DNA of 64,000 bases from Fibrivirga algicola (GTDB lineage: Bacteria > Bacteroidota > Bacteroidia > Cytophagales > Spirosomataceae). The number at the start of each line of letters is the position of its first letter. Positions within the stretch are counted from its first letter, which is position 1. The translations under genes and the position numbers were made by a program. Location: positions 434,001-498,000 of the forward strand of contig NZ_WAEL01000003.1 of the NCBI RefSeq assembly GCF_011742925.1. The letters are read 5' to 3'. This document shows, piece after piece, positions 16,243 to 24,263 of the stretch. The notes under the pieces were generated by a model that was not told the origin of the DNA, searched no databases, and was given only the letters and a program-made list of their open reading frames with translations.

Positions 16243-19116
16243 ATGCCAAAAAATTCCTCAATACGCTCGGTTCTTATCATTGGCTCAGGCCCCATCGTTA
16301 TCGGTCAGGCCTGCGAATTCGATTATGCCGGGTCACAGGCGGCCCGCTCCATTCGTGAAGAAGGCATCGAGGTAGCACTGATCAACTCCAACCCGGCTAC
16401 GATCATGACTGACCCGATCAACGCCGATCATGTGTATCTGCTGCCGCTGGAGAAAAAGTCAATCGTCGAGATTCTGGAGAAACACCGGGCCATGGGTCGC
16501 CCTATCGATGCGGTACTGCCGACGATGGGTGGCCAGACGGCTCTGAATCTGGCCATCGACTGTGACAAGGCCGGTATCTGGGCGAAATATGACGTAAAGA
16601 TCATCGGTGTTGACATCAAGGCGATCGAAACCACCGAAGACCGCGAGAAATTCCGGTTACTGATGCTTGAACTGGGCGCGGGTGTCTGCAAAGGCCGCAC
16701 CGCCCGGTCATTCCTGGAAGGCAAAGAAATTGCCCAGGAGATTGGCTTTCCGCTCGTTATTCGTCCGTCGTTCACCCTTGGTGGCACCGGCGGCGGATTC
16801 GTGAACGTAGCTGAAGACTTCGACAAAGCCCTAACGGCTGGCCTGCACGCCTCGCCTGTGCATGAGGTACTGGTGGAGCAGAGCGTAATGGGCTGGAAAG
16901 AGTACGAACTCGAACTGCTGCGCGACGGCAACGGGAACTTCATCATCATCTGCTCGATCGAGAACTTCGACCCGATGGGCATCCACACCGGCGACTCCAT
17001 TACGGTAGCCCCGGCCATGACCCTGCCCGACACGCTCTACCAAAAAATGCGCGACCTGTCGATTCGGGTAATGAACGGTATCGGGCAGTTTGCAGGTGGC
17101 TGTAACATTCAGTTCTCGGTTAATCCCGAAACCGACGATATCATTGTGATCGAAGTGAACCCACGCGTGAGCCGGTCGTCGGCCCTGGCGTCGAAAGCAA
17201 CGGGCTACCCCATCGCCAAAATTTCGGCGAAGATGGCTGTTGGGTATAACCTCGATGAATTGATCAACCCAATCACGGGCACCACGTCGGCCTTCTTCGA
17301 ACCGGCCATCGACTACGTGATCGTGAAGGTACCGCGCTGGAACTTCGATAAGTTCCCGGGGGCCGACCGGTCGCTGGGCTTGCAGATGAAATCGGTAGGC
17401 GAAGCCATGGGTATTGGCCGGAATTTCCAGGAAGCCCTGCAAAAAGCCTGTCAGTCGCTCGAAATTCGCCGCAACGGCCTTGGTGCCGACGGACGTGAGC
17501 TGTCTGATATCACGGCGTTGAAGCAAAGCCTGGAGCATCCAAGCTGGAACCGCTTGTTCCACATTTACGATGCGTTCAAGGCGGGTATGTCGTTCAGCAC
17601 CATTCGCAAGCTGACCCGGATTGACCCCTGGTTCCTGCATCAGATCGAAGAACTGATTGAACTGGAGCGCGAAATTGAGAAATACGACCTCGACGACCTG
17701 CCACCCGAACTGCTGCGCACCGCCAAGCAGAAAGGCTACGCCGACCGTCAGCTGGCGCATATTCTCCAGGTACGTGAAAGCAAGATTTACCAGTATCGGC
17801 AGGACCACAATATCCGGCGGGTGTTTAAATGCGTAGACACCTGCGCGGCCGAGTTCGAGGCCAAAACCCCGTACTACTACTCGACCTTCAACAACCAGTT
17901 GCCCATCACCCTCGACCGGCCCGAACCCGTTTCGGATCTGCCCGGTAACGAGTCTATCCGGTCTGACCGAAAAAAGGTCGTGATCCTAGGATCAGGCCCA
18001 AACCGGATCGGTCAGGGCATCGAGTTTGATTACTCGTGTGTTCACGGCGTACTGGCCGCGAAGGAAGCGGGTTACGAGACGATCATGATCAACTGTAACC
18101 CTGAAACCGTTTCGACTGACCCCGATATTGCCGACAAGCTGTATTTCGAGCCGGTATTCTGGGAGCACGTCCACGCGATCATCATGCACGAGCAGCCTGA
18201 GGGTGTGATTGTGCAGTTGGGTGGCCAGACGGCACTGAAAATGGCCGAGAAACTGACCCGCTATGGCATCAAGATCATCGGTACCAGCTGGGATGCCCTC
18301 GACCTGGCCGAAGACCGGGGCCGGTTCTCTAGCCTGTTGCACGACCTCGACATTCCGTATCCGAAGTTCGGTACTGTACGCGAGTCAGAAGCGGCTATCG
18401 AGCTGTCACGTGATCTGGGCTTCCCGTTGCTGGTTCGCCCAAGCTATGTGTTGGGTGGTCAGAGCATGAAGATCGTGATCAACGAAACGGAGCTGGAGCA
18501 GCACGTGATGAAGATCCTGAGCGATATTCCCGACAATAACATCCTGCTCGACCACTTCCTCGAAAACGCGATCGAAGCCGAATCGGACGCGATCTGCGAC
18601 GGTGAAAACGTGTACATCATCGGCGTAATGGAGCATATCGAACCGGCGGGTATCCACTCGGGCGACTCGTATGCCCTGCTGCCTACCTTTGACCTGAGCG
18701 AAAACGTGATTCGGCAGATTGAAGAGTACACGAAGAAGATTGCCGTGGCGCTGCAAACGAAAGGACTGATCAACATTCAGTTCGCCATCAAAGACGAGAA
18801 GGTATACGTGATCGAGGCCAACCCACGCGCCAGCCGCACGGTGCCGTTCATCTGCAAAGCCTACCAGGAGCCGTATGTGAATTACGCCACGAAAGTAATG
18901 CTGGGCGCCAAGGTAACCGACTTCACGTTCAACCCTGTGAAGAAGGGGTACGCCATCAAGATTCCAGTGTTCTCGTTCAGCAAATTCCCGAATGTGAATA
19001 AGGAGTTAGGCCCCGAAATGAAATCGACTGGCGAAGGCATTTACTTTATCGATGACCTCACCGACGATTTCTTCCAGAAAGTCTACGCCGAGCGCAATCT
19101 GTATTTGAGCCGGTAG
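16243..19116 (+). CDS. carB: Carbamoyl-phosphate synthase large subunit, without the C-terminal allosteric domain
   Basis: CarB makes carbamoyl phosphate from bicarbonate, ammonia (from CarA) and two ATP for arginine and pyrimidine synthesis. From the ATG at 16243 (MPKNSSIRSVLIIGSGP) it has 957 residues. Both ATP-grasp halves are present: first half with AATIMTDPINADHVYLLPLE-like and RPSFTLGGTGGGFV, second half beginning KKVVILGSGPNRIGQGIEFD with RPSYVLGGQSMKIV. It stops at FFQKVYAERNLYLSR, where E. coli CarB (1073 residues) continues into the MGS-like domain that binds UMP and ornithine. That domain is absent. No carA lies nearby. Confidence 0.96.
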   Translation: MPKNSSIRSVLIIGSGPIVIGQACEFDYAGSQAARSIREEGIEVALINSNPATIMTDPINADHVYLLPLEKKSIVEILEKHRAMGRPIDAVLPTMGGQTALNLAIDCDKAGIWAKYDVKIIGVDIKAIETTEDREKFRLLMLELGAGVCKGRTARSFLEGKEIAQEIGFPLVIRPSFTLGGTGGGFVNVAEDFDKALTAGLHASPVHEVLVEQSVMGWKEYELELLRDGNGNFIIICSIENFDPMGIHTGDSITVAPAMTLPDTLYQKMRDLSIRVMNGIGQFAGGCNIQFSVNPETDDIIVIEVNPRVSRSSALASKATGYPIAKISAKMAVGYNLDELINPITGTTSAFFEPAIDYVIVKVPRWNFDKFPGADRSLGLQMKSVGEAMGIGRNFQEALQKACQSLEIRRNGLGADGRELSDITALKQSLEHPSWNRLFHIYDAFKAGMSFSTIRKLTRIDPWFLHQIEELIELEREIEKYDLDDLPPELLRTAKQKGYADRQLAHILQVRESKIYQYRQDHNIRRVFKCVDTCAAEFEAKTPYYYSTFNNQLPITLDRPEPVSDLPGNESIRSDRKKVVILGSGPNRIGQGIEFDYSCVHGVLAAKEAGYETIMINCNPETVSTDPDIADKLYFEPVFWEHVHAIIMHEQPEGVIVQLGGQTALKMAEKLTRYGIKIIGTSWDALDLAEDRGRFSSLLHDLDIPYPKFGTVRESEAAIELSRDLGFPLLVRPSYVLGGQSMKIVINETELEQHVMKILSDIPDNNILLDHFLENAIEAESDAICDGENVYIIGVMEHIEPAGIHSGDSYALLPTFDLSENVIRQIEEYTKKIAVALQTKGLINIQFAIKDEKVYVIEANPRASRTVPFICKAYQEPYVNYATKVMLGAKVTDFTFNPVKKGYAIKIPVFSFSKFPNVNKELGPEMKSTGEGIYFIDDLTDDFFQKVYAERNLYLSR

Positions 19117-19130
19117 AGCTTTTTAATGGG

Positions 19131-19187
19131 AAACTAAAATGGGCCAACGTACCTGAGTTATCTGGGTACGTTGGCCCATTTTAGTTT
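19131..19187. terminator. Perfect 23-bp AACGTACC hairpin after carB
   Basis: Arms 19131-19153 and 19165-19187 are exactly complementary with an 11-base loop, and each contains the AACGTACC word (19146-19153 and its complement at 19165-19172). The right arm ends in a T-rich tail. Related hairpins occur at 19837-19873 and 20398-20438. Confidence 0.85.
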
Positions 19188-19266
19188 TAGCTACATTGCC
19201 GCTACCAGTACTGCTAACCGCTGATTACAGGACATAATCAGCGGCTAGTGTTTTCCAGACAAATCA

Positions 19267-19665
19267 ATGAGCAAACCAGCGAAGTTCATTAACGATGTAT
19301 ATCAGGGGCTCTATTATTATTGTATAAAGTACGAGTCAGTGGAAACGGCTAGAAGTCTTCTGAATTTACGGTTAGCAGTAACTTTTTACCTTTACTACTT
19401 CAGCCTCATACTACTGCTAATTACCCTGAAAGTCAGGATTTATGGACCGTTCAAACCTACTTACTTAGAGGCTTTTGTTGTAACGTCTGGATTATACTTT
19501 CTCCTGTATCGGTATGTTATAAAACCGTCTGTTGTTGTCTCTTCCTTTGACGATTTACCCGACGAAAGGAAGCGAAAAGCCAGGCTATGCCTTTGGACAT
19601 TTGGGGGCAGTATAGCCTTCTTCATAGCCTCTTTCTCACTGACTTATTTTGTCTACAAGAAATAG
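19267..19665 (+). CDS. Small membrane protein of unknown function
   Basis: The protein has 132 residues, with three probable transmembrane helices (about 35-55, 65-82 and 108-128) separated by a charged loop, SSFDDLPDERKRKARLC. The N-terminus (MSKPAKFINDVYQGLYYYCIKYESVE) is cytoplasmic-looking. The DNA is clearly more AT-rich than its neighbours, suggesting recent arrival. It sits between the true carB end and a decayed copy of that end, each with its AACGTACC hairpin. I do not recognise the family. Confidence 0.6.
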   Translation: MSKPAKFINDVYQGLYYYCIKYESVETARSLLNLRLAVTFYLYYFSLILLLITLKVRIYGPFKPTYLEAFVVTSGLYFLLYRYVIKPSVVVSSFDDLPDERKRKARLCLWTFGGSIAFFIASFSLTYFVYKK

Positions 19666-19744
19666 TCATGCCAATTGCCTCCATGGTGAAGTTGCTGAAT
19701 ATGGCTAACGAGCGGAGGCGTCTATCGATGAGCCGGCCCTGCTA

Positions 19745-19890
19745 ATCGACAACCTCACCGACAATTTCTTCCAAAAGAGCTACGCCAAGCGTAATTTGTA
19801 GTTGAGCCGGTAGGGCTTTTTAGTTGCCAAACCGATCGACCAACGTACCTAAATTAGTCGGGTACGTTGGCCGATTCTACTTTTAGCCGA
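19745..19890 (+). pseudogene. Decayed copy of the carB 3' end and its terminator
   Basis: Positions 19745-19823 match carB 19048-19126 at about 66 of 79 bases without gaps; an in-frame TAG replaces the Tyr codon four codons before the real stop. The copy continues through a hairpin (19837-19849 / 19861-19873) that lines up with the carB terminator at an offset of 696-697 bases, and into a matching TTTTAGC tail. It cannot encode a functional product. No gene is otherwise visible in 19666-19985. Confidence 0.85.
19837..19873. terminator. AACGTACC hairpin in the carB-end copy
   Basis: Arms CGACCAACGTACC (19837-19849) and GGTACGTTGGCCG (19861-19873) pair at 12 of 13 positions. This is the copy of the terminator at 19131-19187. 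Confidence 0.7.
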
Positions 19891-19985
19891 GTTGAAAGGT
19901 AGGATAACTTTACCAATGACCTGTTTGTGGTAAAACCTTTCGAGCTTCACTGAGCTTATCTGTATTCACTGATAGCTCACACTTT

Positions 19986-20393
19986 ATGTCTGCTCCTGCT
20001 AATCTTAGCCCTGAGGAATTTGATTCCATCAAGCGCAACATTGATCAAATACGCGTCGCCATGCTTACCACCCAGGATAAGGGCGGTCAGCTACGTACCC
20101 GGCCTATGGCTACTCACCAACTGGATGCCGATGGCACCATGTGGTTCTTCACCCACAACGACTCCAACAAGGTGAGTCATATCCGCCAGCAGCCCGCCGT
20201 AGCCCTCGGTTTCTCTAATCCCGAAACCCACGTGTCGGTAGCGACATCGGGACAGGCAGAGATCGTTACTGATCAGGATAAAGTCAACCAGTTGTGGACC
20301 GATTCACTACTGGACTGGTTTCCCGAAGGCAAAGACGATCCAAATATCGTTTTGCTCAAAGTGACCACAACCAGCGGCGAGTGCTGGGAATAA
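19986..20393 (+). CDS. Pyridoxamine 5'-phosphate oxidase-like flavin protein (general stress type)
   Basis: This 135-residue protein belongs to the split-barrel FMN-binding PNPOx-like family, close to general stress protein 26. Visible segments include IRVAMLTTQDKGGQLRTRPM (FMN phosphate site), GTMWFFTHNDSNKVSHIRQ and VALGFSNPETHVSVATSGQAEIV. It ends at TTSGECWE, where relatives of about 160 residues continue past the equivalent AEYWD-like site, so the C-terminus is short by 20-30 residues. It may reduce a flavin or quinone-like substrate under stress; true PLP synthesis is unlikely. Confidence 0.85.
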   Translation: MSAPANLSPEEFDSIKRNIDQIRVAMLTTQDKGGQLRTRPMATHQLDADGTMWFFTHNDSNKVSHIRQQPAVALGFSNPETHVSVATSGQAEIVTDQDKVNQLWTDSLLDWFPEGKDDPNIVLLKVTTTSGECWE

Positions 20394-20397
20394 AGAA

Positions 20398-20438
20398 ATC
20401 GGCCAACGTACCTGTATCATCTGGTTACGTTGGCCGAT
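20398..20438. terminator. Third AACGTACC hairpin, after the PNPOx-like gene
   Basis: Arms ATCGGCCAACGTACC (20398-20412) and its near complement (20423-20438, with one mismatch) are followed by TTGTTTTAGC, the same tail as after the two carB-linked hairpins. The rest of 20439-20654 shows no gene. Confidence 0.75.
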
Positions 20439-20654
20439 CTTGTTTTAGCCGCACTTCTCGACATTAACAGGGCGTATTTTCTTTTCACCTAACAGTTGGC
20501 TTTCTATCTAAAATAGAAGCAGCTAGATAGCACTTTAACTGTACATTTTCCAGCAGTGTCAGCTAACTCACAGTGTGTTATGTGATTGAAATTAGAAATA
20601 GGGGAACTGAATCTATTTTGAGTTTCCACTTGTAATTCAATTCGCTTTAGTAAG

Positions 20655-21044
20655 TCAAGGCGTATTGGTATAGATCAAATTTGTTTTCTTAAGAGAGCGA
20701 ACAAAGGCTAACATTTGGTCATTGTCGGTAAATGAAACTGATTGACCATCACAATAGTAGACCCGCATCGCTAAGCCTCCGCTTCCCATTGCCATATCAG
20801 TATGGAAGACATCTTTATCATTGAATTTCTCCAAATAAATTGTCCCAATGTAGTTACCCGAATACGTTTTGGTAGTTCGATCTGCTTCGGCTTTTGTGAT
20901 AATATCCCTTAACCAAGCGAGTTCTTTAGCAGGGTCTTTTACGCCACAGGTTAACACTCCTGACTCAGGTTCAGGGCTTGCCTGCTTAGTTTCACATTGG
21001 AGAGCGAGACAGATCAGTGCAGTGAGAGTAATAAGTTTATTCAT
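20655..21044 (-). CDS. Lipoprotein of unknown function
   Basis: The protein has 129 residues. MNKLITLTALICLALQC ends in a lipobox-like LALQC, so it is probably lipidated at Cys17. The mature part has two further cysteines, a YSGNYIGTIYLEKF strand and a C-terminal FTDNDQMLAFVRSLKKTNLIY helix. The DNA is AT-rich relative to the window. I do not recognise a family; the size and form suit a small periplasmic-facing lipoprotein. Confidence 0.6.
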   Translation of the reverse strand: MNKLITLTALICLALQCETKQASPEPESGVLTCGVKDPAKELAWLRDIITKAEADRTTKTYSGNYIGTIYLEKFNDKDVFHTDMAMGSGGLAMRVYYCDGQSVSFTDNDQMLAFVRSLKKTNLIYTNTP

Positions 21045-21246
21045 AGCTTAGGAGATTCACGTTAACTTTCCTGATAGACCCTCACAAGCGGACAAACGTT
21101 GTAGCTGCTGTTGTATAAATGGTAATTATGTCAGTAGGTACTGAACGAACCGGCTAGATATAAAGCAAATGAGGGATTCCGTATGATTCGGCAACAGGTT
21201 CTGTTACCAGCTAACGTACCTGCGTTTGGCGAAGAGCTCCTCAACT

Positions 21247-22011
21247 TCACTCCGTCTTCACTGATTTGGCAGCGCCGTTCAAATTGACGCCAGCATGAGG
21301 TAGCGTAGCCGGTTTTGAATCCGATAGCTTTTCCATCTTGTCATGTAACTGCTGAATCCGGCCGGGGAGAATGAAAATGTACTCGATGAGGTCATCGAGC
21401 AGGTCGACCATAAGCGAGGCTGTTTCCTGGTTAGGCTCTTTTTCCAGTTCGAAGTGTGCACCAATGGTACCGCCTTTCCTGATCGCATCGGCCAGAGTTG
21501 AGATCGGCTTCGACAGATCGAGTTGGGTGAGCAATGCCCGTATCTGCGTAGGCAGGTTCTTGTTTTTGTGCTCTTCCGAAACGATGGATTTTGTGATGCC
21601 TTCCAGTACGCGCCGGCACAAAATAGTAGTGGCCGTCCATTCCTGCGCGTTCAGCACGTTGATGGTTGAAAAGTAAGCCCGTTTTAGCCCGTCTTCAATT
21701 TTGTTGGTTTCGGCAATCCCCGTAAGCGGCTGCCGGACATCGTCGCCGGGAGTGATGAACAACTGCCCCGTGCGAACGCCCCCCTTACCAGGGCTGGCAT
21801 CAGTAAGCAGAATGAGCGTAGTGGTTTGCTGGCAGGCCGGGCAGTGTGCGCTGCAATGCTCAACTACATAGGTTTTGGGATTGTCCCACGGGAGCGACAA
21901 ATTCACCTGGCGGCGGCAGTGCGGACACGTGGTATCAATAGACGTAGGTAGGTTGTAGTTGTCTTTAACTACTTGGACAACATAACACTGAGCTGGTATA
22001 GGTCTTAACAT
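21247..22011 (-). CDS. DUF4145-domain protein with N-terminal zinc ribbon
   Basis: The protein has 254 residues. The first part holds CPHC (about 34-37) and CPAC (about 58-61) pairs, a zinc-ribbon-like arrangement. Residues about 95-215 match DUF4145: GLKRAYFSTINVLNAQEWTATTILCRRVLEGI and a later GAHFELEKEPNQETASLMVDLLDDLIEYIF. DUF4145 is found alone or fused to restriction and defence proteins, where its task is not well defined. No nuclease or helicase domain is present here. The gene is alone on the minus strand. Confidence 0.8.
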   Translation of the reverse strand: MLRPIPAQCYVVQVVKDNYNLPTSIDTTCPHCRRQVNLSLPWDNPKTYVVEHCSAHCPACQQTTTLILLTDASPGKGGVRTGQLFITPGDDVRQPLTGIAETNKIEDGLKRAYFSTINVLNAQEWTATTILCRRVLEGITKSIVSEEHKNKNLPTQIRALLTQLDLSKPISTLADAIRKGGTIGAHFELEKEPNQETASLMVDLLDDLIEYIFILPGRIQQLHDKMEKLSDSKPATLPHAGVNLNGAAKSVKTE

Positions 22012-22139
22012 TCGACTGTAGAGGCTGAAGTAACAAGGCTGATTACGGTAAGCAGCAGCAATTTAACATATTTAAATCTATTGATTAAATAGCTTAACAA
22101 GCTAAAACCATGCCTAATTACGGCTACCTTCTACACGGG

Positions 22140-22172
22140 AAAGGCCAGCTCGTACTATACAAGCTGGCCTTT
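22140..22172. terminator. Hairpin downstream of the ohr operon
   Basis: The stem AAAGGCCAGCT / AGCTGGCCTTT (22140-22150 and 22162-22172) is followed on the plus strand by TTTAG and on the minus strand by TTTCCC. It lies 27 bases beyond the stop of the minus-strand reductase, so it ends the ohrR-ohr-MDR operon. Confidence 0.65.
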
Positions 22173-22198
22173 TTTAGATACTATACAGGTAAACGCCG

Positions 22199-23197
22199 CT
22201 ACACTTCGACGATCATTTTACCAGTGTTTTGGCCCGAAAACAGGCCAAGTAGAGCTTCAGGTAATTTGTCAAACCCTTTAATGGTTGTTTCGGTATACCG
22301 GAGTTTACCTTCGCCAACCCACGCAGCCAGTTGCTTGATACCTTCGCCAAAACGCGCCTGGTAGTTACCGATCGTAAAGCCTTTCATCAGCACGCTACGG
22401 GTTAATAACATAGGCTGAATCCGGGGGCCCATCGGTACGTCGGTGGTGTTGTACAGGGCAATCTGACCGCAAAGAGGAATACGGGCGTGGAAGTTCAGGT
22501 GCTTGATCACCGCATCAGAAACGTCGCCACCTACATTATCGAAATATACATCTACGCCATTGGGACAGGCCTTGGCAATGGCCGCAGACAGGTCACCAGC
22601 GGTTTTGTAGTTCACCACCGCGTCGAAGCCGAACCCATCTTTCAGCAGGGCAATCTTATCGTCGGAACCGGCAATCCCTACTACTCGGGCACCTTTGATT
22701 TTAGCGATCTGCCCCACAATAATGCCCACAGCACCGGCCGCACCCGACACCACCACGGTTTCGCCGGGCTGCGGGTTACCGATGTCGAGCAGACCGAAAT
22801 AGGCCGTCAGGCCGGGCATACCCAGAATACCGAGGTAATAACTGGCTGGCGCCAAGCTGGCGTCGATCTTTTTCAGCGACTTACCCGGCACCACCGCCCG
22901 CGTTGCCCACGGCAGGCTACCCGTCACCAGGTCGCCAGCGGCGATCCCATCGGTCAGACTCTCGACAACCCTGGCAACGGCCCCGCCAACCAGCGGCTGA
23001 CCGACCTCGAACGGTGCAATGTATGATTTGCCTTCGTTCATCCGGCCCCGCATATAGGGGTCAACCGAGAAGTACGTGGGCTCGATCAGCACGTCGCCCG
23101 CCTGCAATTCAGGCAGCGTAACGACCTCTACGCTGAAGTTAGTCGCATCGGGCATCCCCTTGGGACGTGAGGCTAATAGGATCTGATGGTCGCTCAT
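22199..23197 (-). CDS. NADP-dependent MDR-family oxidoreductase (2-alkenal reductase type)
   Basis: From the ATG at 23197 (MSDHQILLASRPKG) the protein has 332 residues. It is a zinc-free medium-chain reductase like YncB/CurA and leukotriene B4 12-hydroxydehydrogenase: VDPYMRGRMNEGKSY, the Rossmann motif VVSGAAGAVGIIVGQIAK (about 150-167), DVYFDNVGGDVSDAV and a C-terminal NTGKMIVEV. Such enzymes reduce alpha,beta-unsaturated carbonyls formed by lipid peroxidation. Its start overlaps the ohr stop as ATGA, so translation is probably coupled. An upstream in-frame ATG at 23275 lies inside ohr and is rejected. Confidence 0.88.
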   Translation of the reverse strand: MSDHQILLASRPKGMPDATNFSVEVVTLPELQAGDVLIEPTYFSVDPYMRGRMNEGKSYIAPFEVGQPLVGGAVARVVESLTDGIAAGDLVTGSLPWATRAVVPGKSLKKIDASLAPASYYLGILGMPGLTAYFGLLDIGNPQPGETVVVSGAAGAVGIIVGQIAKIKGARVVGIAGSDDKIALLKDGFGFDAVVNYKTAGDLSAAIAKACPNGVDVYFDNVGGDVSDAVIKHLNFHARIPLCGQIALYNTTDVPMGPRIQPMLLTRSVLMKGFTIGNYQARFGEGIKQLAAWVGEGKLRYTETTIKGFDKLPEALLGLFSGQNTGKMIVEV

Positions 23198-23637
23198 GCC
23201 GGTACTGCTGTGTCGTTGGTTGTTACGGTCAGCGCCACGTCGATGTTGCCGCGTGTTGCGTTTGAGTATGGGCAAACCTGATGGGCTTTCTGCACCAGTT
23301 CTTCAGCAACCGCCTGCTCAACGCCAGGTACGTTCACGTTAAGCGTCACGGCTAGGCCAAACCCGCCCGCATCCAGCTTACCAATGCTGACATCGGCGGT
23401 TACGGTGGTGATGCCGGTTTTCACTTTTGCCATCCGGGTAACCAGCCCTAAGGCACTGTCGAAACAGGCCGCATAGCCAGCGGCGAATAACTGCTCGGGA
23501 TTGGTGTAGGCACCGCCCGCACCACCCATTTCGCGGGGCACGCGCACATCGAGATTCAGTACCTGATCAGATGACGTTACATGGCCATCGCGTCCGCCAG
23601 TGGCCGTAGCCTGTGCGGTGTAGATTGATTGAAACAT
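23194..23637 (-). CDS. ohr: Organic hydroperoxide resistance protein (Ohr/OsmC family)
   Basis: The protein has 147 residues from the ATG at 23637 (MFQSIYTAQATATGGRDG). It is a thiol peroxidase that reduces organic hydroperoxides with a lipoyl-linked reductant. The peroxidatic cysteine is in AAGYAACFDSAL and the resolving cysteine in HQVCPYSNATRGNI. The usual Ohr signature (NPEQLFAAGYAACF) is intact. The gene starts 4 bases after the ohrR stop and overlaps the next gene by 4 bases, forming an operon. An upstream ATG at 23799 would run through ohrR and is rejected. Confidence 0.95.
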   Translation of the reverse strand: MFQSIYTAQATATGGRDGHVTSSDQVLNLDVRVPREMGGAGGAYTNPEQLFAAGYAACFDSALGLVTRMAKVKTGITTVTADVSIGKLDAGGFGLAVTLNVNVPGVEQAVAEELVQKAHQVCPYSNATRGNIDVALTVTTNDTAVPA

Positions 23638-23641
23638 GGTC

Positions 23642-24091
23642 TTATTCGTTATTAGTGGTTGACTGTATGGATGAAATCTGGTGTAATAGGCTGACCAATT
23701 GCTGATATAGGCTGCTGGTCTGCTGGTTGTCTGTTTGCAAGCCAGCCAGCAACTGCGCTGGGATATCGGCGGCTTTCTCCCGAAGATTTCGGCCTGCATC
23801 GGTCAAGCGGATGGTCACCTGGCGTTCGTCGGCGGGATTACGCTGCCGGGTAATGAGTTTCTTCTGCTCCAACCGTTTCAACAGGGGTGTCAACGTACCT
23901 GAGTCAAGCAGCAGCCTGTCGCCGATTTCCCCTACCGTTTTGTCATCGGCCTCCCACAGCACCAGTAGCACCAGGTATTGCGGATAAGTCAGTTCCAGCT
24001 TTTCAAGCAACGGCCGATACAACGCCGTTACCTGCCTCGACAGCGCGTAAAGCGGAAAACAGAGTTGATTTTGCAGCAGCAGTTGTTTCAT
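23642..24091 (-). CDS. ohrR: OhrR-type MarR-family peroxide sensor
   Basis: This 149-residue winged-helix repressor has the OhrR N-terminus QLCFPLYALSRQV, where Cys11 is the peroxide-sensing residue, followed by YPQYLVLLVLWEADDKTVGEIGDRLLLDSGTLTPLLKRLEQKKLITR (HTH and wing, about 38-95, split here by motif). Only the N-terminal cysteine is present, so it looks like the one-Cys type. Oxidation should release it from the palindrome just upstream of its own start, inducing ohr. The order is sensor first, effector genes downstream. Confidence 0.93.
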   Translation of the reverse strand: MKQLLLQNQLCFPLYALSRQVTALYRPLLEKLELTYPQYLVLLVLWEADDKTVGEIGDRLLLDSGTLTPLLKRLEQKKLITRQRNPADERQVTIRLTDAGRNLREKAADIPAQLLAGLQTDNQQTSSLYQQLVSLLHQISSIQSTTNNE

Positions 24092-24117
24092 TGTTTACAA
24101 TCTTATTGTGCACAATA
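24091..24117 (-). promoter_or_regulatory. Candidate OhrR operator
   Basis: TATTGTGCACAATA (24104-24117) is a perfect 14-base palindrome 12 bases before the ohrR ATG; next to it TTGT-TT-ACAA (24091-24100) is a second dyad touching the start codon. Known OhrR boxes are AT-rich dyads of the TACAATT-AATTGTA kind, so these fit an autoregulated operator. The choice is an inference from symmetry and position. Confidence 0.65.
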
Positions 24118-24203
24118 TAACAAACCAGAAGAGCCGTATAAAGTTTCACCGTGGTTAATCGTATTATGATTAGGCTGATATATCCCCTAATCCGACACAA
24201 AAA

Positions 24204-24241
24204 AGGCCAGCGCTCCCCCCTTGCAGGGTTGGCGCTGGCCT
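24204..24241 (-). terminator. Intrinsic terminator of the DUF4394 gene
   Basis: Read on the minus strand, AGGCCAGCGC / GCGCTGGCCT (24204-24213 and 24232-24241) is followed by six T. It lies 22 bases beyond the stop at 24264. Confidence 0.85.
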
Positions 24242-24263
24242 GTCAGGTACGTTAGGTACGTGC

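Noticed and set aside
16831-17808. Long minus-strand open frame inside carB (325 codons)
   Set aside because: It lies entirely opposite carB, whose motifs are unmistakable; the peptide has no family features, so it is an antisense shadow.
22110-22364. Plus-strand frame of 84 codons overlapping the MDR reductase end
   Set aside because: Begins beside a hairpin and runs antisense to the reductase; no conserved features.
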